Source of the DNA: Gammaproteobacteria bacterium
GTDB lineage: Bacteria; Pseudomonadota; Gammaproteobacteria; Tenderiales; Tenderiaceae
Reading direction: 5' to 3'
Assembly (NCBI GenBank): GCA_027001525.1
Contig: JALTMR010000092.1
Coordinates: forward strand, 1 to 7,527
DNA length: 7,527 nucleotides
The position numbers and the translations under genes are program-made. Positions 1 to 6,711 of this stretch are shown here, in pieces. The stretch's first letter is position 1, and each line of letters begins with the position of its first letter. The notes below the pieces were generated by a model. The model was given only the letters and a program-made list of their open reading frames with translations. It had not been told where the DNA came from and made no database searches.

Positions 1-595
1 CCTTACCCGTCTTTGCCCACCCCACCTCGGCAAGCCCTTTGCTGAGATACTCCATCGCGCCGCCCATAACATGGCCATCCGGGCGAACCTCACGGTACAT
101 CTGCCCCAACGTACACTCGGTAAACTTGGCCGCCATACCGAAAAAACCGGCCACAATCATCCAGAACGTCGCCCCCGGGCCGCCGATACTGATCGCAATC
201 GCCACCCCGGCAATATTACCCAGGCCCACCGTGGCGGAGAGCGCCGTCGTCAGCGCCTGAAAGTGAGTGGTCTCCCCCACATCGTTAGGGTTGTCGTAGC
301 GGCCCCGCACACATTGAATCGCGTGGCGAAAGGCCCTGACGTTGATAAACCCCATACGAAAAGTGAAATAGACCGCCCCGGCCACCAGCCAGGCAACCGC
401 AAAGGGCAAACGATAAGCATCCGTGAAGAAAAGCACATCAAAGAAAGAGACAGCAGCGATATACCCCACCAGCACACCAAACGCGCTGTCAATAGTCTCT
501 ATCAACCCGGGAGCTTCCACCTCTGCTGAAAATGCGACAGGCGCGACGAGACCAAAAAACAATCCAACCATCACCGCCCAACTTCGCGCACCCAT
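1..595 (-). CDS. Sodium:alanine/glycine symporter, AGCS family (partial, N-terminal 198 residues)
   Basis: This is an inner-membrane secondary transporter that would import a small neutral amino acid such as alanine or glycine with Na+. I translated it by hand because it leaves the window at base 1 without a stop. Residues 1-24 look like a cleavable signal peptide (hydrophobic core, then AFSA before EVEAPG). Hydrophobic segments follow at about 38-56, 64-78 and 118-155. The family signature is clear at about 123-146: VGLGNIAGVAIAI, then GGPGATFWM, followed by KFTECTLGQMYRE. Family members are usually 450-500 residues, so less than half is present. The ATG at 595-593 is preceded by AAGGAG at 606-601 with 5 nt spacing, which fixes the start. 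The gene is divergent from smpB. The substrate is inferred from the family only. Confidence 0.9.
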   Translation of the reverse strand, partial: MGARSWAVMVGLFFGLVAPVAFSAEVEAPGLIETIDSAFGVLVGYIAAVSFFDVLFFTDAYRLPFAVAWLVAGAVYFTFRMGFINVRAFRHAIQCVRGRYDNPNDVGETTHFQALTTALSATVGLGNIAGVAIAISIGGPGATFWMIVAGFFGMAAKFTECTLGQMYREVRPDGHVMGGAMEYLSKGLAEVGWAKTGK

Positions 596-600
596 ACCGA

Positions 601-606
601 CTCCTT
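601..606 (-). promoter_or_regulatory. Ribosome binding site of the AGCS symporter gene
   Basis: On the minus strand AAGGAG lies 5 nt before the ATG at 595. It is a strong Shine-Dalgarno match and supports this start for a gene whose end is outside the window. I did not find a convincing -35/-10 pair for this gene in the 596-756 gap. Confidence 0.75.
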
Positions 607-720
607 GAAATGTGAAGATTTTTACCGCACCGCTTCAACGCCCGAGCACCCCAGACCAAGCGGCGAATTTTACGCTGAATCGATCAAGATTGCGATTAAC
701 CCCCCGACCAAAACTATTCC

Positions 721-748
721 TTCGCAATTGAAAAGACTTGGTTATAAT
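721..748 (+). promoter_or_regulatory. Probable smpB promoter, very close to the start codon
   Basis: A perfect TATAAT (743-748) has a possible -35 box TTCGCA (721-726, four of six matches to TTGACA) 16 bp upstream. A start site about 7 nt after the -10 box would fall near 755, only one or two bases before the smpB ATG at 757. No Shine-Dalgarno sequence is visible between the -10 box and the ATG. The boxes are seen directly; the transcription start is inferred. Confidence 0.55.
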
Positions 749-756
749 TGCGCGCT

Positions 757-1242
757 ATGGCTAAAAAACCCAAAAAGAAGGACAAAAAACAGTCCAGTGG
801 CACCATCACTCTGAATAAAAAGGTGCGCCACGACTATTTTATCGAGAACAAATACGAAGCGGGCATCGCCCTCCAGGGCTGGGAAGTCAAAAGCCTGCGT
901 GAAGGGCGCGTCCAGATCCAGGACAGCTACGTCATCTTGCAAAACGGCGAAGCGCTGCTGGTGGGCACACTCATCACCCCGCTGCTATCCGCATCCACCC
1001 ATATCCACCCCGACCCAACCCGTACGCGCAAACTGCTACTGCACCGGCGCGAACTGGACAGACTGGTAGGCGCCGTGGAGCGACAGGGCTACACCCTCGT
1101 ACCACTAGCCATGTACTGGAAAGGCAATCACGTCAAAGTAGAGGTCGGTCTCGGCAAAGGCAAACAGCAACACGACAAACGCGCCACCCTCAAAGACCGG
1201 GACTGGAAGCGCGACAAACAACGCATCCTCAAACGAGGCTAA
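757..1242 (+). CDS. smpB: SsrA-binding protein SmpB
   Basis: SmpB binds the tRNA-like domain of tmRNA and places it in the A site of stalled ribosomes, starting trans-translation. The 161-residue length is typical. Family blocks include a lysine-rich N-terminus, then [11 protein letters not shown] (20-30), [16 protein letters not shown] (36-51), LLLHRREL (93-100), a basic loop [12 protein letters not shown] (131-142), and the C-terminal tail [12 protein letters not shown], which lies in the mRNA channel in known complexes. An in-frame TTG at 748 lies inside the -10 box, so I chose the ATG at 757, giving the usual MAKK start. Its partner RNA gene ssrA lies about 600 bp downstream and a sixA-like gene follows after 5 bp. 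The missing Shine-Dalgarno and close promoter suggest leaderless or nearly leaderless translation. Confidence 0.97.
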   Translation: MAKKPKKKDKKQSSGTITLNKKVRHDYFIENKYEAGIALQGWEVKSLREGRVQIQDSYVILQNGEALLVGTLITPLLSASTHIHPDPTRTRKLLLHRRELDRLVGAVERQGYTLVPLAMYWKGNHVKVEVGLGKGKQQHDKRATLKDRDWKRDKQRILKRG

Positions 1243-1247
1243 CCACC

Positions 1248-1757
1248 ATGCGCACCCTGCTTCTGATGCGTCACGCCAAATCCGACTGGAGCTACGAAAA
1301 CCTGAGCGACTTTGCCCGCCCTCTCAACTCGCGAGGCAAAAAAGCCGCCCGGCGCATGGGTCAGTGGATCACCGACAACAACCTCACCCCCGATCACGTC
1401 ATCTGCTCCAGCGCCTGCCGCGCACAGGAAACCCTGCTGGGCCTGCGCCAGCAGATGACCCTGAGCAACAGACAAATCACCAACGAAGAGCGCGGTTACC
1501 TTGCCAGCCTCAACACCCTGCTACTGATGCTGGCAGACGCCCCCGAAACAGATCTGGTGCTGCTGATCGGCCACAACCCCGGCATGGAAGAGCTACTCAC
1601 CTACCTCTGCGGTACCGACGCCCTGCTATCGCAAGATCAACCCCTCATGCCCACCGCCACCCTGGCCCAAATCACACTCCCGGACGAATGGAAATCACTC
1701 CAACGCGGCAGCGGCTCCCTCACCACCCTCATCCGTCCCAAAACACTCGAGCAGTAG
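1248..1757 (+). CDS. sixA: SixA-type phosphohistidine phosphatase (histidine phosphatase superfamily)
   Basis: This is a small cytoplasmic branch-2-like histidine phosphatase. E. coli SixA removes phosphate from phosphohistidine on proteins of phosphotransfer systems. The 169 residues show the RHG-type catalytic motif LLLMRHAKSDW, with H9 the expected phospho-acceptor and R8 beside it. SSACRAQET (54-62, R58) follows, then the acidic NEERGY (79-84) and the second catalytic histidine in LIGHNPGMEEL (H109). All expected catalytic residues are present, so it should be active. The start ATG is 5 bp after the smpB stop, with GAGG at 1235-1238 inside the end of smpB, so the two genes are probably co-transcribed. 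The substrate here is unknown: SixA relatives outside enterics may act on other targets. The symbol is by family resemblance. Confidence 0.85.
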   Translation: MRTLLLMRHAKSDWSYENLSDFARPLNSRGKKAARRMGQWITDNNLTPDHVICSSACRAQETLLGLRQQMTLSNRQITNEERGYLASLNTLLLMLADAPETDLVLLIGHNPGMEELLTYLCGTDALLSQDQPLMPTATLAQITLPDEWKSLQRGSGSLTTLIRPKTLEQ

Positions 1758-1796
1758 AAAAACATTCCGCTTGGCACCTACCCAACGCTAAAACAC

Positions 1797-1826
1797 CTGG
1801 CAGGGAACTTCCCCCTCCTATACAAT
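1797..1826 (+). promoter_or_regulatory. ssrA: Likely ssrA promoter
   Basis: CTGGCA (1797-1802, four of six matches to the -35 consensus) is followed by TATACAAT (1819-1826), which offers a -10 as TATACA (16-bp spacer) or TACAAT (18-bp spacer). A transcript would start near 1832, leaving a short 5' leader of about 10 nt before the mature tmRNA end at 1844. This fits the known removal of such a leader by RNase P. The assignment is by position and motif match only. Confidence 0.5.
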
Positions 1827-1843
1827 GTCCCACTTATACCAAA

Positions 1844-2206
1844 GGGGGCGACATGGCTTCGACGTGGATCGCGAAACCGGAGGTGCATGCCGAGGTGCGG
1901 AATACCTCGTAAAACCATCTGCAAAACTTATAGTTGCCAACGAAGACAACTACGCACTAGCTGCTTAAAAACCAGCTTTAGTGCCCTCGGCCCGATGTGT
2001 GCTTGTACGCTCGGTCAACCGGGGTCGACTCATACAAGCTCGCGATGACATTTGTCTGGCATTGATTCGCTAAAACCTAACAGACTCGCTATTGGTTTTC
2101 CCTGCCCGTCGGGTAGCCAGTAGTTAAATCAATAGACTGGGATAAGCATGTAGAGCCAATGGCAGAGGATTTGCGGACGCGGGTTCAATTCCCGCCGCCT
2201 CCACCA
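1844..2206 (+). ncRNA. ssrA: tmRNA (transfer-messenger RNA)
   Basis: This is a one-piece tmRNA that rescues stalled ribosomes with SmpB and tags the unfinished protein for proteolysis. The mature 5' end GGGGGCG (1844-1850) pairs over 7 bp, with one G-U, with CGCCTCC (2196-2202) just before the encoded ACCA (2203-2206). The conserved GGCTTCGACG block follows the 5' stem. The T-arm is at 2179-2195 (stem GCGGG/CCCGC, loop TTCAATT). The length of 363 nt equals that of E. coli. The resume region TAGTTGCCAAC starts a ten-codon tag frame. The upstream neighbours are smpB and a sixA-like gene, and a strong terminator follows at once. CCA is genome-encoded. Because the 3' end is not followed by a second copy or an integrase gene in this window, the common ssrA integration site appears unoccupied here. 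Confidence 0.98.
1936..1968 (+). other. tmRNA proteolysis-tag reading frame (ANEDNYALAA)
   Basis: From the resume codon GCC at 1936 the RNA encodes ANEDNYALAA and a TAA stop at 1966-1968. With the alanine brought by tmRNA itself, the added tag would be AANEDNYALAA. Compared with the E. coli tag the third and fourth encoded residues are swapped (ED for DE). The C-terminal ALAA needed by ClpXP and ClpAP is intact, as is the central NY. Confidence 0.93.
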
Positions 2207-2214
2207 AATAGAAC

Positions 2215-2246
2215 AAGGGTTGCCGGGAGGCAGCCCTTTTTTGTTT
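2215..2246 (+). terminator. Intrinsic terminator of ssrA
   Basis: A 10-bp stem (2215-2224 with 2229-2238, one G-U pair) closes a four-base loop GGGA and is followed by a T-rich run (2237-2246). It begins 9 nt after the tmRNA CCA end, as expected for a tmRNA transcript trimmed at its 3' end. Confidence 0.88.
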
Positions 2247-2486
2247 GTGGCACTGGTACGGATAGAAGGGCTCAACGTTGTCGCACGTCAACCCTCTTCC
2301 TTGAGAACTAACCAACACTTCAGGTCATATACCATCATCCCATCGAGTCAGACGGCCTGGCACCCGCCAATACCACCGAACCACCCTCAACAACGCTACA
2401 ACCGGGTTAGAAACACGGCCCCGCTCATAGACCTGGCGATATAATACACTGCACTAAGAAAGCTGACCCTCGAACAGAGATCCATC
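2247..2486. other. Intergenic gap with a probable promoter
   Basis: I see no gene in these 240 bases. A perfect TATAAT at 2440-2445 is the only clear signal, about 42 bp before the start of the fusion gene, with no good -35 box at the usual distance. Open frames here do not resemble any protein family I know. No repeat of the tmRNA 3' end is present. Confidence 0.5.
2440..2445 (+). promoter_or_regulatory. Putative -10 box for the GNAT-aminotransferase gene
   Basis: TATAAT matches the -10 consensus at all six positions and would give a leader of about 35 nt before the ATG at 2487. The -35 region is poor, so the promoter may be weak or need an activator. Confidence 0.4.
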
Positions 2487-4121
2487 ATGAGCACATTTAA
2501 CTTTAAGATCGCTGATTGTGATGATGAATTTGAAGCGATTCATCGCTTGAATTACCGCACCTTTGTTGAAGAGATCCCGCAGCACCAGCCCAATGAGCAA
2601 CGTCGCCTGGTTGATCCGTTTCACCGCGAAAACACCTACGCTGTTTGCAAAGTAGCTCACAACGTCGTCGGCATGATCGCCGGCCGCGCTCGGCGCCCTT
2701 TCTCACTTGATAAGAAGCTCGACAATCTGGACGCCCTGCTGCCCGCTCACAGCCGTCCTGTTGAGGTTCGCTTGCTGGCTGTCGAGCCGCGCTATCGCCG
2801 CAGCCGCGTTTTTGCCCAGCTCGTGCATTTATTGGCAAAGCACTTTGCCGGGCAGGGGCACGACCTGGCATTAATTTCCGCCACACTGCGCCAGCGCCGC
2901 CTGTACCAGCACATGGGGTTTACCCCTTTTGGCCCTCAGGTGGGCAGCGCAGAGGCCCCCTATCAGCCTATGTACCTCGATATACAGGCGTACACCCGGC
3001 TGGCCCGGAGTCTGGATAAAATAGATCAACACACGACGCTGCCAGTGAATCTGCTGCCCGGCCCCGTTGCGGTGAGTTCTGCTGTGAAAAAAGCCTTCTC
3101 CGGCGCCGCGATCTCTCATCGCTCAGACCGCTTTATCTCCCTGCACCAACAGGCGGTTGAGCAGCTGTGCCGCATGACGCAAGCACAACATGTCCTGTTA
3201 ATGTCGGGCAGCGGCACGCATGCCAACGATGCCATCGCGGCCCAGCTCAGCGCCTCAAAACAGCGGGGCCTTGTGCTGAGCAATGGGGAGTTCGGCGAGC
3301 GCCTGCTTGACCATGCCCGGCGCTGGCAACTTGACCACCTTGAACACCGTCAGCCCTGGGGAACACGTTTTAATACCGACACCCTTATCAAGCGACTTGA
3401 AGACCACCCCGACGTGGGCTGGATCTGGCTGGTGGCCTGCGAAACCTCCACAGGCATCCGCAACCCGTGGGAAGCGCTCTCAACATATTGCCACGCACGA
3501 GGCATTCACCTCTGCCTGGACGCAGTGAGCGCACTGGGCACCGCACCGATGCAGCTCACTCGGGTGCGCTTTGCCTCCGGCGTCAGTGGCAAAGCCATAG
3601 GTGCCTATTCCGGCATCGCCTGCGTGTTCCACAACGGCGCGCCCCTTGCCCCGTCACAGCACCTGCCGCGCACGCTGGACCTCGCTCTATACCAAAAGAA
3701 AGCGGGCATCCCCTTTACCTTGTCATCCAACCTGCTCAGCGCCTTTACGACCGCGCTGACCCAAACAAACTGGACAGAAAAATATAGAAAAATAGCCCGC
3801 GTTTCAGCCAAACTGCGCCAACAACTTGAGGCGGAAAAGATTGACCTGCTCACAACAGAAGCAGATCAGAGCGCCGTGATAACCCTCCCGTTGCCCGAGC
3901 ACATCAACAGCGTCGCACTCTGCCGTGAACTGGAATCCCACGGCTTCCTCCTGAGCGCCGAAAGCGACTACCTCATTCAACGCCACTGGATACAGATCTG
4001 CCTGTTCGGCGAATTCGACGAGCAGGCCCTCTATCGCCTGCCCAAGCTGCTGGTGGCAGCCCTGCGAAAACAGGAACATAAAAATCATTCGGGCTGCAAA
4101 CTGGCGGAGTGTGCTGAATAA
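2487..4121 (+). CDS. Fusion of an N-terminal GNAT-like acyltransferase domain and a class V PLP-dependent aminotransferase
   Basis: This 544-residue cytoplasmic protein has two domains. Residues 1-165 look GNAT-like: LNYRTFVEE near 21-29, a beta-4/motif A region VEVRLLAVEPRYRRSRVFAQL (92-112), and the closing LYQHMGFTPFG (139-149). Residues 185-530 are a fold-type I aminotransferase resembling alanine-glyoxylate and 2-aminoethylphosphonate transaminases: LLPGPVAVS (189-197), SHRSDRF (210-216), MSGSGTHAND (239-248), NGEFGER (266-272), ACETSTGIRNP (317-327), LDAVSALG with D345 as the expected PLP-ring aspartate, and SGKAIGAYSG with K369 as the likely Schiff-base lysine. In motif A the glycines of the usual RxxGxG are replaced (RRSRVF), so acetyl-CoA binding may be altered. 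The start at ATG 2487 has a weak AGAG upstream. It stands alone between ssrA and the regulator gene. The substrate is unknown. Confidence 0.88.
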   Translation: MSTFNFKIADCDDEFEAIHRLNYRTFVEEIPQHQPNEQRRLVDPFHRENTYAVCKVAHNVVGMIAGRARRPFSLDKKLDNLDALLPAHSRPVEVRLLAVEPRYRRSRVFAQLVHLLAKHFAGQGHDLALISATLRQRRLYQHMGFTPFGPQVGSAEAPYQPMYLDIQAYTRLARSLDKIDQHTTLPVNLLPGPVAVSSAVKKAFSGAAISHRSDRFISLHQQAVEQLCRMTQAQHVLLMSGSGTHANDAIAAQLSASKQRGLVLSNGEFGERLLDHARRWQLDHLEHRQPWGTRFNTDTLIKRLEDHPDVGWIWLVACETSTGIRNPWEALSTYCHARGIHLCLDAVSALGTAPMQLTRVRFASGVSGKAIGAYSGIACVFHNGAPLAPSQHLPRTLDLALYQKKAGIPFTLSSNLLSAFTTALTQTNWTEKYRKIARVSAKLRQQLEAEKIDLLTTEADQSAVITLPLPEHINSVALCRELESHGFLLSAESDYLIQRHWIQICLFGEFDEQALYRLPKLLVAALRKQEHKNHSGCKLAECAE

Positions 4122-4172
4122 AACCCACCTTGACCGGAATTTCGCCCGGAAAAAGGCCATCGACTTAGATTA

Positions 4173-4193
4173 TGACCCCACAGCAAGGGGTCA
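4173..4193 (+). terminator. Hairpin downstream of the fusion gene, possible weak terminator
   Basis: TGACCCC (4173-4179) and GGGGTCA (4187-4193) form a perfect 7-bp stem around a 7-base loop, 51 bp after the stop of the GNAT-aminotransferase gene. No T run follows, so it is not a standard intrinsic terminator. It could be a factor-dependent end, an mRNA-stabilising structure or a protein site. Confidence 0.3.
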
Positions 4194-4271
4194 CCTGATC
4201 GTTATTTCAGCGGGCAAGGAGAGGATCGACCCCCGACGCCCCAGGAAAGCTGTGTGCTGTTTTTTGGCTGC

Positions 4272-4310
4272 CATCCATTATATCGAACAATTTATTCCCT
4301 ATAATGGATG
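4272..4310. promoter_or_regulatory. Perfect 11-bp inverted repeat with embedded -10 box: likely operator/promoter of the XRE-SulP unit
   Basis: CATCCATTATA (4272-4282) is the exact reverse complement of TATAATGGATG (4300-4310), with 17 bp between the arms. The right arm begins with TATAAT (4300-4305), a perfect -10 box about 58 bp before the regulator ATG. The -35 region is poor. A dimeric repressor bound across both arms would cover the promoter, so autoregulation by the XRE-cupin protein is the simple reading. By symmetry the left arm carries TATAAT on the minus strand, but no minus-strand gene begins there. The repeat is seen directly and its role is inferred. Confidence 0.55.
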
Positions 4311-4349
4311 CATCCGCCTCGTGACACCGGAGGGGCGGTCAAACTATCG

Positions 4350-4354
4350 AGGAG
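4350..4354 (+). promoter_or_regulatory. Ribosome binding site that sets the start of the XRE-cupin gene
   Basis: AGGAG, 8 nt before the ATG at 4363, supports this start over upstream in-frame starts reaching back to 4111. Those would add about 84 residues without family resemblance and would run through the promoter-like inverted repeat. Confidence 0.75.
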
Positions 4355-4362
4355 TATCACTT

Positions 4363-4902
4363 ATGCCCGTAGCCAAGCGCATAAAAGCACTACGTGAATC
4401 AAAAGCCTTATCGCTCAGGGCGTTAGCGGAAGTATGCAGCATCAGCCCCTCAACACTATCGCAAATCGAACAGGGGGAGACCTCGCCATCGGTCGCCACG
4501 CTGGAAAAACTGGCCCATGGCCTGCGTCTGCCGGTGGCTGCTTTTTTCGCCGAGCCTGAAGAAGATTCAGCACTGGAGATTATCGATACCGGCAACTGCC
4601 CCACCTTCAGTCTGCGTGACGGCGCGGAGGTCACGCCGCTGGCGGCTCAGCGCCATGCTTCCGGCTTTGAACCGATGTTGATTCGACTCCACCCCGACGG
4701 CATGTTGGCCGAACAACCTTTTTTGGTGGGCATTGAGTCCGAGTTTGTCTGGATTCGCCGCGGTCGGGCACTGTTGCAGTATGACGGCAGTGACTACCCC
4801 ATCGAGACGGCGCAATCGGTCTATTACGATCCGCGCCGTAGCCATAACTGGCATAACCCTTATGGCGAGATGTGCGAAATGCTGCTGGTACGTCAACGAT
4901 GA
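4363..4902 (+). CDS. XRE-family transcriptional regulator with C-terminal cupin domain
   Basis: This 179-residue regulator has a lambda-Cro type helix-turn-helix at about 6-59 (RIKALRESKALSLRALAE, then SPSTLSQIEQGETSPSVATLEKLA, ending LPVAAFFAE). A small beta-barrel cupin-like domain follows at about 105-176, with paired motifs including SEFVWIRRGRALLQYDG (126-142) and a second strand set ending SVYYDPRRSHNWHNP (152-166). Family members usually sense a small ligand through the cupin and repress or activate a neighbouring metabolic or transport gene. The frame extends upstream to 4111, but the strong Shine-Dalgarno and family length fix the ATG at 4363. Its stop overlaps the start of the SulP transporter gene in ATGA, so the pair is translationally coupled and the transporter is the probable target. 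The ligand cannot be read from the sequence. Confidence 0.9.
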   Translation: MPVAKRIKALRESKALSLRALAEVCSISPSTLSQIEQGETSPSVATLEKLAHGLRLPVAAFFAEPEEDSALEIIDTGNCPTFSLRDGAEVTPLAAQRHASGFEPMLIRLHPDGMLAEQPFLVGIESEFVWIRRGRALLQYDGSDYPIETAQSVYYDPRRSHNWHNPYGEMCEMLLVRQR

Positions 4903-6560
4903 TGCCTGACCTCAACTTCCGCAACCTGCGCGGCGATATTTACGGCGGCATCACCGTCGCTGTGGTGGCGTTACCCCTGGCGCTGGCCATGGGACTGGCC
5001 TCGGGGGCGGGTGCCATCGCCGGAGTCTACGGGGCGATTTGCGTCGGCTTTTTCGCGGCCCTGTTCGGCGGCACGCCGGCGCAGGTCTCCGGCCCCACCG
5101 GCCCCATGACGGTAGTGATGGCAACGGTCTTTGCCCACTACGCAATGCTATTTCCCGACGATCCGATGCAGAGCCTGACCCTGGCTTTCAGCGTGGTGGT
5201 GCTGGGCGGGCTGTTTCAAATCCTGTTTGGTATATTGAAGGTGGGACGTTATATCGAATTTGTCCCCCACGCCGTGATCTCCGGGTTTATGAGCGGCATC
5301 GGCGTCATCATTATTCTGCTGCAAATCGGCCCCCTGCTGGGTTACGCCAGCCCATCAAAGCCGCTGGCCGCTGCCGAGGCCGCACCCGCGTTCCTCGCCC
5401 AACCGAACATGGCGGCACTGTTTCTGGGGGGCGTGACGCTGCTTGTCGTCTACACGCTGCCGCGCTTTCTGCCCGCCGTTAATCGCCTGCTGCCGGCACC
5501 CCTGGCGGCACTGATTCTCGGCACACTGATCTACCTCCTGTGGCTGCCCAGCGGCTCAACGCCCCTATTGGGAACAATTCCCGGCGGCTTGCCCGACCTT
5601 CATCTGCCCGTGATCGAACTAAGCCTGTTGCCCGACATGCTCAAGTACGCCTTGATTCTGGCAGCGCTGGGGGCCATCGATTCGCTGCTGACCTCACTGG
5701 TGGCCGACAACATCACCCGCACCTTTCATGATCCCAACCGCGAACTGATCGGCCAGGGAATCGGCAACACCGTGGCCGGGCTGTTTGGCGGCCTGCCGGG
5801 GGCCGGGGCGACCATGCGCACCGTGGTGAATGTGAAAGCGGGGGGCAAAACACCCCTCTCCGGCGCGCTGCACGCCCTGATCCTGCTGGCCGTGATTCTC
5901 GGGGCCGGCACACTGGCCGAGGAGATCCCCAAGGCGGTATTGGCGGGTATTCTGGTCAAGGTGGGCACCGATATTATCGACTGGGACTACCTCAAACGAC
6001 TGCGCAACATCTCCAAAGCGGGGGTATCGATGATGATCACCGTGCTGTTGATGACGGTGTTTGTCGATCTGATCATGGCCGTTGCGGTGGGAATGGTGAT
6101 GGCCAGCTTTGTCTTTATGTCACGCATGACCGAGTTACAGCTACAGAGCATCAGCGCCACCACCCGGCCCAACGAAGTGCACCACCTGAGCGAAGCGGAA
6201 AATGCCATTCTTGAAGCGGCCCAGGGGCGCATCCTCTACTTCCACCTGGGCGGTGCCATGAGCTTTGCCGCCGCCAAAGGCATGAGCCGCCGCCTTGCCG
6301 CCTTTGATGGTTACGATGCCCTGGTACTGGATCTGAGCGATGTACCGCAGATTGACTACACCACCAGCCGGGCACTCGACGACATGATCTTTGATGCCCA
6401 GCACACCGGTCGCCTGGTCTTTCTGAGCGGTGCCCGCCGCCAGGTTCGAGAGATGCTAAACAACCAGAAGGTACTGGCTCACCTCGCTGACGGACACGAA
6501 CACCGCCACCGGCTGGAGGCACTGGAACATGCCCGGGTATTGTTATCAGACGAGCGATAA
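4899..6560 (+). CDS. SulP/SLC26-family anion transporter with C-terminal STAS domain (possibly BicA-like)
   Basis: This inner-membrane anion transporter has 553 residues, about normal for the family. The membrane part (about 12-410) contains many hydrophobic helices. It opens with the SulP signature RGDIYGGITVAVVALPLALA (11-30) and VSGPTGPM (63-70), and includes VPHAVISGFMSGIG (122-135) and LGAIDSLLTSLVADN (257-271). GQGIGNTVAGLFGGLPGAGA (285-304) is followed by TMRTVVNVKAGGKTPLSG. A STAS domain follows at about 440-550, with VLDLSDVPQIDYTTSRAL (476-493). The motifs around 257-322 remind me of the BicA Na+/bicarbonate transporters more than of plant-type sulfate carriers, but sulfate or another anion is possible. 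The start could be ATG 4899 or the adjacent ATG 4902; there is no strong Shine-Dalgarno, so translation probably depends on coupling to the upstream regulator. Confidence 0.92.
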   Translation: MMPDLNFRNLRGDIYGGITVAVVALPLALAMGLASGAGAIAGVYGAICVGFFAALFGGTPAQVSGPTGPMTVVMATVFAHYAMLFPDDPMQSLTLAFSVVVLGGLFQILFGILKVGRYIEFVPHAVISGFMSGIGVIIILLQIGPLLGYASPSKPLAAAEAAPAFLAQPNMAALFLGGVTLLVVYTLPRFLPAVNRLLPAPLAALILGTLIYLLWLPSGSTPLLGTIPGGLPDLHLPVIELSLLPDMLKYALILAALGAIDSLLTSLVADNITRTFHDPNRELIGQGIGNTVAGLFGGLPGAGATMRTVVNVKAGGKTPLSGALHALILLAVILGAGTLAEEIPKAVLAGILVKVGTDIIDWDYLKRLRNISKAGVSMMITVLLMTVFVDLIMAVAVGMVMASFVFMSRMTELQLQSISATTRPNEVHHLSEAENAILEAAQGRILYFHLGGAMSFAAAKGMSRRLAAFDGYDALVLDLSDVPQIDYTTSRALDDMIFDAQHTGRLVFLSGARRQVREMLNNQKVLAHLADGHEHRHRLEALEHARVLLSDER

Positions 6561-6575
6561 AGCCAGACATCATAT

Positions 6576-6604
6576 CTAGTGGTCCATGCGGAAAATTATG
6601 TAAC
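6576..6604 (+). repeat. Left terminal inverted repeat of the MITE-like element
   Basis: The first 16 bases match the right end perfectly. Beyond that the arms keep about three matches in four to roughly base 30, including CTAG at the outer edge. Mismatches are scattered, as expected for an old copy or a tolerant transposase end. Confidence 0.8.
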
Positions 6605-6711
6605 TGTTCGTCTCGTGAGAAGGTACAGCTCTGTGTTGGCAAAACTCGAAATGGAACCACCATTCCAGCATTTTGCCGCCTTGATCTGCACCTTCTCACT
6701 GTGCTCCTTAA

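Noticed and set aside
71..529. Plus-strand 152-codon frame at the left edge
   Set aside because: The minus strand in the same region encodes a clear AGCS transporter with family motifs, so this frame is a shadow.
2124..2318. Minus-strand open frame across the tmRNA 3' end containing VEAAGIEPASA
   Set aside because: It is antisense to ssrA and its terminator. Peptides with AGIEPA-like strings are a common false annotation arising from the reverse strand of tRNA and tmRNA ends.
2206..2486. A genomic island inserted at the ssrA 3' end
   Set aside because: tmRNA ends are frequent integration sites, but here the native terminator follows directly, no integrase is present, and I found no second copy of the tmRNA 3' end in the window.
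2503..2886. Minus-strand 127-codon frame inside the GNAT domain
   Set aside because: It lies opposite a well-supported coding region with recognisable motifs and shows no domain of its own.
4272..4310. The inverted repeat upstream of the XRE gene as a second small mobile element
   Set aside because: The arms are only 11 bp, the total is 39 bp, and I see no target duplication; an operator is the simpler explanation.
4111..4362. N-terminal extension of the XRE-cupin protein by about 84 residues
   Set aside because: The extra part has no family resemblance, passes through an inverted repeat with a TATAAT box, and a strong Shine-Dalgarno stands before the ATG at 4363.
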